NCBI GenBank assembly: GCA_006386115.1
Contig: VFIW01000013.1
Span: 744,001-808,000 of the forward strand
Source: Globisporangium splendens
Lineage: Eukaryota > Oomycota > Peronosporomycetes > Pythiales > Pythiaceae
DNA: 64,000 nt
Direction of reading: 5' to 3'
Shown here: piece by piece, positions 42,122 to 53,235 of the stretch
Numbering within the stretch: position 1 is the stretch's first letter
Layout of the letters: every line of letters begins with the position of its first letter
The notes under the pieces: model-generated
What the model saw: only the letters and a program-made list of their open reading frames with translations
Database searches by the model: none
Told to the model about the DNA's origin: nothing
Translations under genes and position numbers: made by a program

Positions 42122-43233
42122 CTCGGTGCAGTTGAGTCGGGCGACTCGCGTTTTGTATGTTTGAGAGGTCATTCCCGGTTGTGCGTCATCGGTCTGGCCG
42201 TCGACCTCGCTCCGTAAGCTTTCTGCTTGGGATGGATGTCGCAATAGGAGGCTGCAAGCCAATGCCATGTGCGCGATCAGTACCTCCATCCAGCAAGCAT
42301 TCGAGAACAAGAACCAACGTTTTAACTTTGATTATAAAATAGAAAATGCTCATCCATCTAATCCACACTTGTTGGCGGAAAACGTCGCCAGGATCCTAAC
42401 ACCATAGTTTGAAAAGATGCTTGCAATGGCAATGTTGTGTTCGAAGGTCTGAAAGGGTAGAAAGTGAGTGCGCTGGGGACATGCAAGGGTGTGAGACCAC
42501 TGGCGCGAGGTACAAAAAAAACACGCGATCGACGACACGGTCGGCACATAAAAGTCAATAATGGAAATTTGAGTTGTAGCATTCTTGTTGGTGTATTGTA
42601 CAAGTTATAAACGAACGATCGGCAGGGGCAATGCACGTAATCTCGCTACCTTCTCCTTCTTCCAGCGGAAAGAGATGGTAGTGTGTCATAATGCGCATCA
42701 CCCCGGGATCAAAATGGATAAGGAAATCAAATCGTGATCGAAATGACCTAAAGAGCGGCGATCGGGAGGTTGGGCGGGTGAGGGACGACGGACGAGGAAC
42801 GCAGAATGAACAACACACCAGACTAACAAAGAGAGACCGGGCGCGAATGGATACAAAGCGAAACATAATATAATAAACGATAGTCCAACCTGTGCCCGTT
42901 GCTGCGACCCCGGCGGACGACTCCTGTGGTTTTTGTTGCTGCTGTGATGGTCGCCCCCTACGTGCGTCGCGACGTTCGTCCGCTCCCCAAAATCGCTCTT
43001 TCCAGTGAGAGGGAACACAGAGTTGCTTGATAAAAATTCACGGGGTGGTTATTGATATTTCTCTTCTTCTTTTTGTCTTGGTGGTGTTGTTCCTCTTGCT
43101 TGCTTGCTAGGCTCGACGTCTCAGGCAGCTTTGTCTTCGTTCGAATGTAGCAAATCACGGCGCCGGTTGTATACACTTGTTTGATGTTGGGACTTCATTT
43201 AGCTTGGACAGTTGTTGGGGAATACGGAACTCT
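42122..43233. other. 1.1-kb intergenic stretch, no gene seen
   Basis: The convergent region between the carrier and the PDZ gene. Several open frames of 60-100 codons exist but none has a recognisable domain. It probably holds the two 3' UTRs. Confidence 0.5.
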
Positions 43234-43890
43234 TTAAATTGAAACGGAGGAGATCTTGGTCGGTCGCGCAGGCCCCCATTCGTTCTCTAATTGGGTATAC
43301 ACACCCTCCGGAGGAGGGAGGCATACTTCGAGTTCCCACGGCGTAGAATCAATATCTTCCGTGTGTTTCCACGTGAGGATCACCGGCGCGCCGTCGCTTT
43401 TCTCTAACAACGAGTTGATCTGCCGTAACACTTGGCCCTTGGATTTATTTACAACGAGTCGATGGTTGACCGCGTACAGAGTGTCACCGACACGCAGGCC
43501 CCCGCTAGCTTCTGCCGGTCCTGCCACGCCTTGCCAGTTGGTCGGATTCGGCCCTTGAACGCGGTTGCGCGGCACGAGGCGTTTCCCCTCCATCCTATAA
43601 TAATCTGTGATGATAACTTCCGCGTTCTGCATCAACCGACTGCCGCTGGTCTTCACGACCAGTCCTAATCGCTTGAAGAAATCTTGTTTGCGAATGTTTG
43701 ACGGAACATCCAAGTACGGCAACTGACCGCGCGGTCCGATCTGCACGGTTTTCGTGACGCTTCCATCCGCGTCAGTGCCTCCGAGACGGACTTCTGTTTG
43801 CCGATCGTGGCTCAAGCTCGTCGCGTAGATGGGGCCGACGTAAAAGTCGCCGCCGCCTGGAAGGCCGTTGCGCGACCAGCTTTGTCCCAT
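43234..43890 (-). CDS. PDZ-domain protein with a predicted N-myristoylation signal
   Basis: Single exon, 218 residues, beginning MGQSWSRNG: Gly2 and Ser6 fit an N-myristoylation consensus, so membrane attachment is plausible. Residues ~70-180 have PDZ character: RLGLVVKTSGSRLMQNAEVIITD, then GPAEASGGLRVGDTLYAVNHR, where GGLRVGD.L..VN matches the PDZ betaC-alphaA region, and QVLRQINSLLEKSDGAPVILTWK. PDZ domains bind C-terminal peptides and act as scaffolds. The C-terminal 35 residues are Pro/Trp-rich. No other domain is seen. The partner is unknown. Confidence 0.8.
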   Translation of the reverse strand: MGQSWSRNGLPGGGDFYVGPIYATSLSHDRQTEVRLGGTDADGSVTKTVQIGPRGQLPYLDVPSNIRKQDFFKRLGLVVKTSGSRLMQNAEVIITDYYRMEGKRLVPRNRVQGPNPTNWQGVAGPAEASGGLRVGDTLYAVNHRLVVNKSKGQVLRQINSLLEKSDGAPVILTWKHTEDIDSTPWELEVCLPPPEGVYTQLENEWGPARPTKISSVSI

Positions 43891-44832
43891 CGAATGTGCG
43901 TCTGCGTGTCTGGTGCGTTGTGGTGGTCGACGCTGCCGCTCGCTTTAGTTCCCCTTGCTTCAGATCGCGTGTGCGCTGTTCGCTCCTGGACCGCGAGCCC
44001 ACTGACTGGATTGAACGCTTCTTTTTAAGCCTGGCGTACGCGCGGACGGAATGGAATGTGGAGGAAATAGTACCGCTGCGTGTGTTTGTGTGCGTGCACA
44101 TTGGGTGGCGGCTTCCCCTCCCTCCTCTCCTCCATTCGGGACCGACTGACTAGTGTCCCGAATGTGGCTTCAGGATTCCCGAACTTACTCCCAAATTCCC
44201 GTATTTGATCCATTACAAACGGAATGTTCCGAACCCTCGCTACGATTAGGTGAAAATTAGGAGCAAAGAACGGACGAGCCATGTGGCGCAGACGGTGAAA
44301 CTGGGACATCGGTGTGGACTGCCCGCTCACACGCGAAAGGGTTGGGACCAAAATCCAACTGCAACGCATTACAGACACAAAACGCCTGCATCAAGCGTTC
44401 CGCGCGTCCATGGCCATACGTACAGTCGGGCTCTGCGTCAAATTCTTGCATCGAGTGGCTGTCCAGCCGCTTATTGCAGGAGTTGAAGATCCCTTCGCCG
44501 GGGCACATGAAGGACAAAAGGCAGAAAGGCATGGCAGTGTGTGCGATCTGGCGCTGCCAGCTGGTACGGAACATGGAAGCTCTCTCAGCATACAGTTTCC
44601 AAGTCAAATGGCGTGAACCCCCTCTTTCTCACGCCTTTCGTGAGGGAATGAGAGCAGTGTCGCGTTCGTTCATCGCCAGCCTGCAACCGACCTCTCCACT
44701 ATACGCACTATACAGATTTTATCCGTATGTGTAAAGAAGCGTACTTTAGTGGCTCATGCCTGTAGTCTGAAGCAAGTTGAGGTTGCGGTTGTAGGACCAC
44801 CACCCCAGAGAAGCGCAGCACCACAACCCAAT
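43891..44832. other. 940-nt divergent intergenic region (PDZ gene / MMAA gene)
   Basis: Only overlapping short frames. An upstream part (44150-44230) repeats ATTCCCGAA/TTCCCG words (CCCGAATGTGG, ATTCCCGAACTTACTC, ATTCCCGTATTTG). No supportable gene. Confidence 0.45.
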
Positions 44833-46364
44833 ATGAGCCTCCTCCGCCGCTGCGCGAATGTGCTCCCGACGCGCCGACTGAGCGCGCCGAGCACGGCCGC
44901 CGTGTCCGTGCGGTTCCACGCAAGCGAAGCCTCACCAGCCGCTGCCCAGATGCTGCTGTCTACGAATAGACTCGTGGAGGGGATCCTCAACGGCAACCGC
45001 ACTGCGCTCAGTCGGTCCATTACCTTAGGTATGCTTTGACACACGCGTTGCAATCCCATTGCTTGTTTCAAGATGCATCACTCACACACGTGCATGCACA
45101 TGTCGAATAGTCGAGTCATCTCTGAAAAGCGACGAGCAGCAGGCAGAGCTGCTGCTGGATGCCGTGCTCGCGCACAGACGAGAAGCGAGCGCAAAGGAAA
45201 CAGAATTCCGCGGTCTGCCAACGTTTCGCGTCGGTATTGCCGGTCCACCAGGTGCAGGAAAGTCCACTTTTATCGAAAATTTGGGGCAATATCTGACTGC
45301 CAAGAACCATAAAGTAGCGGTCCTGGCGATCGGTAAGCTGCATCGTTCTTCAAGCACGTTGATGTCGATGGTTCTTGTTGAAGTAGTGTGTCTCGTGCTG
45401 TTGTAGATCCGTCATCGTCAAGATCAGGTGGATCACTTCTCGGTGATAAGACCAGAATGACACATTTATCGAACGATCCCAACGCGTTTGTGCGCCCATC
45501 GCCGTCAAGAGGCACACTCGGTGGTGTCGCACAACACACAAACGATATTGTCTTGTTGTGTGAAGCAGCTGGCTACGATATCATTCTCGTGGAAAGTGTC
45601 GGTCTGGGCCAATCCGAGATTGTTATTGACGACACTGTCGACATGGTGATGCTGCTTGTACCTCCAGCCGGCGGAGATGAATTGCAAGGATCCAAAAAAG
45701 GGATCATGGAAATCGCTGACATCATAGTTGTCAACAAAGCTGACGGGGAGCTCGAAAGGTAATGTGTAGTCAAATGCACGTTGCCAACCCCGTCCGTTAT
45801 TTATCACAATAATATCATGTCGTTTTTGTTTCCGGCGACACTTTTAGTGCTGCAAAGCACGCGGCAGTCGACTACCTGCATTCGTTGCAATTGATGCGCC
45901 GAAAGGACCCGGATTGGGAGCCAAAGGTATGTGAAAATTTACAGTTTCTGCGGGCAGTTTGGTACTAACTACAACTCAAACGATTGCAGGTGAAACTTTG
46001 CTCAGCGATCGAAAAGAAGGGCATTGACAAGATTTGGGAGGTCATAGAGCAGTATCGGATCAGCATGAACGAACTGAACAAAGTAAGATGTTAGCTGCAC
46101 TCGTCTCGTCTAATTACGCTTGCACTCATGTTGTGGCGCAACTTTATTCAGATTGCCAAAAAGCGCAACACCCAGAGCTCCAAGTGGATGTGGAATCAGC
46201 TCAGCGAGCAACTCATGAAATCCGTCGCGAAGAACTCGTCAGTGAAAGAAAAAGCGGAGAAGATGAACGAAGATTTAGTTCGCGGGTTCATCAGTCCTCG
46301 GTCGGCGGCTGCCCATATCCTGGACCTATTTCTTACCTCTCAAATCCATCGAGACGATAAATAA
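44833..46364 (+). CDS. MMAA: MMAA/ArgK-type G3E GTPase, mitochondrial
   Basis: Six exons (44833..45028, 45111..45332, 45407..45758, 45848..45926, 45990..46082, 46152..46364) join in phase to 384 residues. The N-terminus [17 protein letters not shown] is Arg-rich with no acidic residue, typical of a mitochondrial presequence. The P-loop is [13 protein letters not shown]. Downstream come [35 protein letters not shown] (switch/Walker B) and IVVNKADG (the NKxD motif), all MMAA/MeaB signatures, followed by a C-terminal dimerisation helix region. In animals MMAA gates adenosylcobalamin loading of methylmalonyl-CoA mutase. The same role here implies the propionate pathway uses B12, which is inference. 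Length is close to the family norm. Confidence 0.94.
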
Positions 46365-46595
46365 GAGACGCGAAGGCAATTAGGAAGCTTTTGATTTTAA
46401 AATGTTGTATATGAGTTTTTTCGTGTGCATATTCTCCTCTCGATATATTGTACACCCATGGCGGAGGTCTGGCAACACGCAAGCACTCGTCCTTCGGTTA
46501 GATAATATACATGTTCGACTCTGGAGCAAAGTTTGGTACTTTTACAGGCGCTTTCAGATGTCGTTCAGAAACATGGCGGCTGTGCGGGATGATTA

Positions 46596-47810
46596 TCAAT
46601 AGATTGATGACATGGACGGAATCTGCTCTGTGGCGATCATTGTTACACCCATAGAAGCTTGTCCAGGAAACGTTCCAGAGGTCGCAGCTCCAAGTAGACT
46701 GCTAGTGTGGTTGGCCAAAGTCTGTTCCGCGGCAATTTGTCTCGGTCGACTCAAGTCCTGTCGCTGGAGCAGTGCATAGCACGAAAGCACCTGCAGTGCG
46801 CAAATCTCAGCTTCAATCAGGCTGGAGAAACGCTGGCGAATATTCGGAGATACTTTTTCCAGCAACTCTTCTTGGGATGGAAGCAAATCCACAGCTACTG
46901 CTTCTTTTGCAATGATCTTTCTGTGCTTGCAGAAATGTGGCGAGGAAGATGACGTTCCAAGTGGCTGAAGTGCTCGTGCGGTTTCAGCAGCAGAGATCGC
47001 TCGAGATCGCTTTTTCGTCTGGTGACTTGGTGGTACTTTCGATGCAGGGTTGTATAAGTGCGCTACTGCGGAAGCGGAGCCAGGAACAAGAGCTGGAAAA
47101 GATGGAATCTCGTGAGAAGATTCTACTTGAGCCCCAGCTACGGCAAAGATGCTACCTGGTACGGAAACGGGTGGTTGATGGTGAGAAGACCTTTGACTCG
47201 TACTCGAGTCGGTATCAGCATCATCATCTCCACTGTTCACAGTTGCTGAGGAGCCACCGTCGCTGTAATATCCGTACAAGCTGCTAGTCGATTGCGATGC
47301 AACTCCCTCATGCTGCGAGACTGACCCGGCGTGCTTGCGAATTTCGTCATCACGAGCAAGCTTTGCAAAGTATTTTTGCGCGTGGCTGCGAATTTGAGCA
47401 GATGTTCGGGTCTTAATCTTGGATGCAACTTTCTTCCATTCTCGGCCATACAAGCGAAGTCCAGCGAGAAAACTCTGGTGCTCCTGTTCTGTCCACCGAC
47501 CACCGTTCATGCCCATCTGGGGCTTGATTTTTTCGATCTTCGGTCTTGACATGTTCGAGACGGAAGACATTGCGCTTGGCCCCATTGACGGGATGATGGG
47601 TCCAATTGCCGTCGCCGCTGCAACTGGCGATACTGATGGCGCATTCGACGTTAGTACCAGTACGGATACAGCTGGCGAACTCGTTGCGATCTCGTCGCTT
47701 ATTTCTTCTTTGGTCTGCGGCGCAACAACCGAGGTCACGGAAGGCACAAGAGACGTTGCATCGCCAGCTTGAACAGCAGTTTTCGAGAAGGATGCGGGAT
47801 CTAAACTCAT
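46596..47810 (-). CDS. SHAQKYF-type single-MYB transcription factor
   Basis: Single exon, 404 residues. The first ~100 residues are Ser/Thr/Ala/Val-rich. Residues ~103-153 form one MYB repeat, GGRWTEQEHQSFLAGLRLYG, then EWKKVASKIKTRTSAQIRSHAQKYF, carrying the SHAQKYF signature in helix 3. The rest is low complexity with a basic patch (HQTKKRSRAISAAE) that could be a nuclear signal, and a C-terminal helix-rich part (IRQRFSSLIEAEICALQVLS). SHAQKYF MYBs bind GATA-like elements, and in oomycetes some are linked to development. The target here is unknown. It is convergent with MMAA, with about 230 nt between stops. Confidence 0.9.
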   Translation of the reverse strand: MSLDPASFSKTAVQAGDATSLVPSVTSVVAPQTKEEISDEIATSSPAVSVLVLTSNAPSVSPVAAATAIGPIIPSMGPSAMSSVSNMSRPKIEKIKPQMGMNGGRWTEQEHQSFLAGLRLYGREWKKVASKIKTRTSAQIRSHAQKYFAKLARDDEIRKHAGSVSQHEGVASQSTSSLYGYYSDGGSSATVNSGDDDADTDSSTSQRSSHHQPPVSVPGSIFAVAGAQVESSHEIPSFPALVPGSASAVAHLYNPASKVPPSHQTKKRSRAISAAETARALQPLGTSSSSPHFCKHRKIIAKEAVAVDLLPSQEELLEKVSPNIRQRFSSLIEAEICALQVLSCYALLQRQDLSRPRQIAAEQTLANHTSSLLGAATSGTFPGQASMGVTMIATEQIPSMSSIY

Positions 47811-48858
47811 CTCGCAAATCGTTGGTCGAGCTCAAGCTCTAGGTTCGGCTGCATAAGGGTAATCACTCCATGAGATTTCTGGGGCATTACAATTGGCAAT
47901 GCAACCAATAACTACCAGCTCGTACCTGCTTTGGATTTTGCTTTGAGCGGACTGAGGGCAGTTGCTCTAAGATGTCGACGTTGAAGATGCGTGCGCTATT
48001 AGATACGCTGCGTCTTTTCTTCGTCCTTGAGCCCAAGTCTCAACTTGAGAAATGATCCAGTGCAAGGAAAAAGATATTTTGTCTGTGCACCAATAAGAAG
48101 CCGTTAGTTTCACGCCTTGGAGGGCATCCACGAGGAGAAGATCGTACTAGCAGTTACGCACTTACTTGTTCGGTGGGGTTTTCTTCTGCAGTGTTTCACT
48201 GGGTACTTGGCGCTTGCTCTTTAATGGGCAACAAGCAGCTGAATGAGTTTGCGTGAAAAACCACCGACTATTTGACAGACTGATCACGATTTGGGAAGTT
48301 CGGAGAGCTTGCGGCAAATCTTCTGCTACTTTAGGCAAAGAGAAACGTCCCAAAGATATTCAAGAGAGAGAGAGAGAGAGAGTCGGGGTAAATAAGAACA
48401 CCCACCCAACAAGCAGGTTCACTTCCTATTTTAAATCGACGCATCTTTTTGGAGACTTCGCTCACCGTCGCAGGCAGCGTTTGGAGCTGGCATTGTGCTG
48501 AGAAGGGAGACTGATAAAATGACAAAAATATAGCTACATACATTCATAGAGCAGTGACGTATCCACTAATAGACCCAACCTGGTTTGGCTGGCTTCCCAC
48601 TGCAGCGTCATGTCAAAGGTCGCTTGCAACAGCAGCCATGTTGGTTTCACCATACACGCCGATGCACTGGGTTGGAGGAGGCCAGGAACCTGCAAAAGTC
48701 CATCGTCGACAGCCAAATAACTCCCATCAACTTGCATCGGAGAGCTGAGAAAAAGAAGATATTCTCAGTGCCTACACCACCTGGCACAAAAACACGAATC
48801 TCTCGGATCCTCTCAACGATACTTGGCGACCCCACACCGATCCGTTCTGCAGCGCTGC
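47811..48858. other. 1.05-kb spacer between MYB start and HMG gene stop
   Basis: No credible gene; it holds the promoter of the minus-strand MYB gene. An (AG)10 microsatellite lies at 48363..48382. Short frames of 60-100 codons show no domain. Confidence 0.5.
48363..48382 (+). repeat. (AG)10 dinucleotide repeat
   Basis: Ten uninterrupted AG units in the intergenic region upstream of the MYB gene. Such runs are length-variable and can serve as markers. Confidence 0.9.
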
Positions 48859-51247
48859 CTACACAAAGGCATTCACAGGAGGATTTCCGTTTCCAGTAAC
48901 AAATCCAACAAACGCGTCCGTATCCAGATCTGGGACAGTGCGCCGATGATCCTCTTCAATCACTTCCACCGAGTGTTCCTCGGCTAGTTCCTCCCAGAGA
49001 GCACGGTGCGGGTCGGTTAGGGAATCCCATTCCCGGATCCACATGGCCTTCGTCCAGCGTTCTCGCTCAGGCTTCTTTGACTCCACAAAATATCGAAATC
49101 CGAGAGTTTCTTTATGGCGCAGGCGATCGCTCCCCTTATGGCTCAGCATTTTGTGGTGGCTGGACTCAAAGTGGGTCTGGTGATGGTAACCGTGGTCTTG
49201 GCGCAGGTCTCTCGTCCCTAGCACGACACGCGCACTTTCCTCCAGCCGTCGCTGCTCCTCTGCTGCATCTTCTTCGTCGTCATCTTCTTCATCGCCCATA
49301 TGCTCTGATGCTAGCTCTTCCCATAAGGTATGGTGAGGCTCTGACATGTTATTCCATATAGCCGTGATCTCATCGTACGACATCCCTTCGTTTTCTCGGC
49401 GTTTTGCGCTTAGAAAGTGTCGGAATCCTAGCGATTTCTTGAGGCTGACTTCTGTTTCTTCCATTCTCGTTTGCTCCAACTTGGCGCGATAATCTTGCAT
49501 CTCCGAATCGTAGCGTATTTTGTCTTCCAAAGCCATCCTGTGGTAGGGCTCTCGCTCTTGGTCCGACATTTGGCGCCACATACGCCCGCACAACGCTGAG
49601 CACTCATTATGTGACATCTGGTAAGTCGCAAGAATTTCCGCTCGCTTTGACATGTACATGAGATTGTACGCTGTTTGCGGCCGACGTGGGATTTCAGGAT
49701 TCTTCTTCCTCCTAGTCTTGACTGGCGCTGTGGCTTCTATATCCGCAAGTTTTCGTTTCTTCTTTGCTGGTCGTTCCGCATGCCTGTCAGAATTGTAGCC
49801 CCCTGCAAATGAAATGATGCTGGTGCCACGAGGAACCTGCGTGCCAAGATATGCTTCCATCTCTTTTTCAAACCGATCGATATCTTGCTCTGCTTTTCTC
49901 AAAAACGGTTCTCTGTCCTGTGCACTCAGCTCTTTCCACGTTAACCCAACTTGCCGCATCACTTCGTTGTGGCGCAAGCGCGGCTGGTGCAATTGAATCT
50001 CCCGGCGCTTGAAGGTAAGATAAATGTGATACGCCGTCATTGGGAGGCGTGGCGCATCTGCATCACTTTTGGCGACTTTCTTCAACTCGTCAAGGCGTTT
50101 CCTTGCGCGAACGATGTTTGTTGATAGATATGCAGGTGGCTTGTACGCGTTCACTTCTGCCTCGTAGCGCAGTTGGTCTTGCTTTGCCATAGAGTACCAG
50201 ACGCTCTTGTCTTCCTCGGTCAGGCGCTTCCACAGTTGGCTCATTTCAACTCGAAACTCGTTGATAGACATGTTGAGAAGGGTGAAACTCTCGCGATTGT
50301 GGCTCATGAAAAGCTGGAACCCAGTCTTTGGGGGCTTTGGAGCGTAAGGGTCCTTAATCGGCTTGTTCACAATTGTTGGGTTTCTTCCCTGGATGCACAG
50401 CAACAGAAAGAGCCCCTCAGACAATCACATGAAAACCCAAAATAAGATCAAACTGCAGCGGCTTTCTTGCACATACTGTGGCCGGTTCTTGGTATCTGGC
50501 GACCTCCTGTTGATACCGTAACTTGTCCTGCGCTGACATGTCTTTCCAAATCTGCACCCAAAGAAGCAGTTAGTGCCGCGTTCGTCTGCGTCGCAATTTC
50601 GAGCCAACTTTGCACCAGAAACAAGCTGAGAACGCAAAACCATACCTGTCGTTCTTCCTCTGACAAAGATTTCCAATGCCGCCCAACCTCCTTTGAGACC
50701 AACGTTGGCTCCATATCCGGGTTCTCGCTCAACAACTCCATCCGCTTGCTCTTCCAATAGCAAATGTACGCTGTGTCCGGTTGCTTTGGATAGTTTTTAC
50801 TCTTCTTGCGCTTGAATGGCATACCTATTTGTGACTGCTTCGAGAGAAGGTTTCAGCACATTAATATTGGTGCGAAGCTCCGAGTCACCCGTTGGAAATG
50901 GCTACGACACCAAGACGTACCTCTTCGGACCGCTTCTTATCAATATATTGTTGTAACTCCGTCTGGAATCGCGCCTTGTCGAACTGCGCCAGCTCAATCC
51001 AAGGTTTGCGCTCGTACTGCGACAGCGCCTTCCACTGCCGCCCCACCTCCGCGGACACCTGCTGCACGGTCCAGTCCGGGTACATGTCAGCAACTTCGCC
51101 GCGGCGTACAGTGGAGAAGTGCAAGTACGCGTTCTTGAACGGCTTGGGCGCGTCCCTGTCTGCGCGCGGTCTCTTTTTCGTGGAGCCATTGGCGCTGCTC
51201 CCCGTATCTGCGGTTGCAGCTCTCAACTGGCCCAGGGTGCTCGCCAT
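48859..51247 (-). CDS. Multi-HMG-box protein (five clear boxes plus two divergent)
   Basis: Four exons (51247..50921, 50810..50646, 50551..50477, 50388..48859), all phase 0, give 698 residues. HMG boxes in order: APKPFKNAYLHFSTVRRGEV; QPDTAYICYWKSKRMELL (split over exons 2-3); PPKTGFQLFMSHNRESF; LPMTAYHIYLTFKRREIQ; RRPQTAYNLMYMSKRAEI. Each is followed by W..L/M...(E/D)...(Y/F) helices such as VGRQWKALSQYERKPW. Two C-terminal units, LGFRHFLSAKRRENE and LGFRYFVESKKPERE, each ending LWEELA.EH, resemble decayed boxes. Acidic runs (EEDDDEEDAAEE) and basic patches (AKKKRKLA) flank them. It is likely a nuclear DNA-bending or chromatin protein, resembling multi-box UBF-like factors in layout only. 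Confidence 0.88.
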
Positions 51248-51455
51248 TTGGCAAGCGCCGCTTGTCTCTCAATTGCAGGAGCTCTGTGAAATGTGAAAAG
51301 TAAAGGGGGAGGTCCTCCATTCCACATTCTCAGACCCTAGACCCTCCACAACGCAATTCGAAAAACAACCAATGGAAAAGCGACAATTATGAAATAACAT
51401 GCTTGATTGGATAGAACGAAAGGAAAGCGAAAAAGGACCAATGAACGAAAGGTTG

Positions 51456-52802
51456 TCAACTCCGCATCTTGCGGATGGCAATCGCAATGGCACTGCCGCA
51501 GATGATCACCGCTCCCACGGCACTCCACTCATTGATGCGCTCGTGTAGCAGCGTGATGTCCCATATGAACACGAATACGACGTCTAGATAACGCATGACC
51601 GAGGCCGTGCCGGCACTCTCGAGCTGGAATCCACGGGTGAGGAACAGCTGGCCGACAAACCCAAGGAAGCCCGTGCCCAACACGGCCAGCCACACATCCA
51701 GCGACATCTCGATGACGAATTTCTGTGTTGCCATGTACGACAAAGAAAAAGTGTTAAGGTAAGCAACGAACAGTCGTCGGTAGGATCCGTCATTGCACAA
51801 GACTCATAAGCATCAACTCTTACTCGTTGGACTAGAAGCAGCGACAGAGCGGACATCACCGAAGACGTGAGCAGGAAATAGTTGATCACGACGAGATAGT
51901 TCACTTGTTGAAGGCGGCGCATGCTTACGTACGCTACCGCCTGTGCAGCTGCCCCGAGCAGAGCACACATGATCGCAAATACAGAGCCATCGGTGGCCGC
52001 CGTAGCGTGGTCGCTGCCAAAGATGAACGACGGTCGCGCCACACAGATCACGCCAGCAAACGAAAACAGCGCGTATCCCATGTTGACTAGATCAATCTTC
52101 TCTTTCAACACGATTGCACCCTAAAGAGTGAACATTATGCGTCGCTTGTGTTAAATTTCGTCCATGAGTAAGAATACAGCGTTGCAGCGGTACGTCACCA
52201 GTAAGAACGTCATGACTGGACTCGTAAAGATAAGCACGCTTGCATCTGCGAGCACCATTTGTTGCATGGCATAAAACCCGAGGGACATCCCACTGTAGCC
52301 AACAAGGCAACGCGTGGCGAGTGCAAGTCTGTATGGCTGCTCAACCTTCAGACTCACTCCACTTACCTGAACGGCAATCTAGTGGCAACACACACACACA
52401 CACAGTTCACACAATGCACCATTGGTGAAATGTTGTAATTCAGCAAAATGAAAGAGAACGAAATAAACATACCAGGTTAAGCAACCACGCGACGAACGAT
52501 CGCCAAAACACGGTCTCCATGGACGGCATCGATTGCGAAGCGTACTTGATCAGAGTCGAGAGTAAACTAAACGTGAACGCCGACGCTGCCACGAGGATCA
52601 TACCCTTGAGCTGGGTCGCGCTAAGCTTGGCATACCATTTCTGAATAACTCTTGGTAGTCGGGACCCCGTCCGGATGGCTGCGTCGCCAGCGTGTCGTGC
52701 TGCGAGCAGCGGGAGCTCCTCAAGCTGCTTCATGGCTTTCTTGCCAGATTCGGTATTGGCTGCCGCAGCGATAGCGATGCCGACGGCTGCAGGAACTGGC
52801 AT
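51456..52802 (-). CDS. EamA/DMT-superfamily transporter (SLC35G-like)
   Basis: Four exons (52802..52473, 52378..52199, 52120..51824, 51722..51456), all phase 0, give 357 residues. An Ala-rich cytosolic start precedes about ten hydrophobic segments in two EamA halves. Half one begins LKGMILVAASAFTFSLLSTLIKYASQ and includes METVFWRSFVAWLLNL. Half two contains GSVFAIMCALLGAAAQAVAYV and ends with LDVVFVFIWDITLLHERINEW plus AVGAVIICGSAIAIAI. The (F/W)R and L.E motifs near membrane ends are typical of the family. Substrate is unknown; relatives move nucleotide sugars, purines or acyl-type solutes. The frame continues upstream of 52802 without an ATG, so this Met is chosen. It runs tandem with the HMG gene about 210 nt downstream. 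Confidence 0.87.
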
Positions 52803-53235
52803 GGTGAGGCGGTGGCGAAGCGGCTTGTCGAGTGCTAATCGTTCTCTCTCGAGGCGCAAATGCCTGACGATAGCCAACTAAATTGCAGCACACACATCAC
52901 CTGGTGTTCACTGCCGGATGAATGATGTGCTGTCGAGGTTTGAATTTTGTACGTACGAGCCGCCTTTCGAGTCTGAGTCGAGCCGTTTCGAGCCGAGACT
53001 AGGTGATGTCACTGATCTTGCGGCGCTGATGTGTTGACGCTATCAGGTATGTGCACCGAACTGTCTGAGTCTGAGGAGGGAAGGATTCAGATTCCCACAC
53101 GAGGACCAGCAGCTAGTGCGCTGTGGTTTCTTCCGCCATTTCCGCTCGCAATCAATCGCCCCCACCTGCCGTGTTCACTCACTCACTTGGCACCTCGTAA
53201 GTTCGACCATTTCCAGCGCACCAGCACGCAGGGCC
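52803..53235. other. Divergent promoter region (EamA transporter / bZIP)
   Basis: 433 nt between divergent starts. It contains GAGCCG..CGAGTC..GAGTCGAGCCG..GAGCCGAGAC repeats near 52958-53000, and CTCACTCACTTGGC before the bZIP start. No other gene. Confidence 0.45.

Noticed and set aside
42555..43176. Minus-strand frames in the carrier/PDZ spacer
   Set aside because: Ser/Arg/Phe-rich low-complexity sequence without domains; probably 3' UTR.
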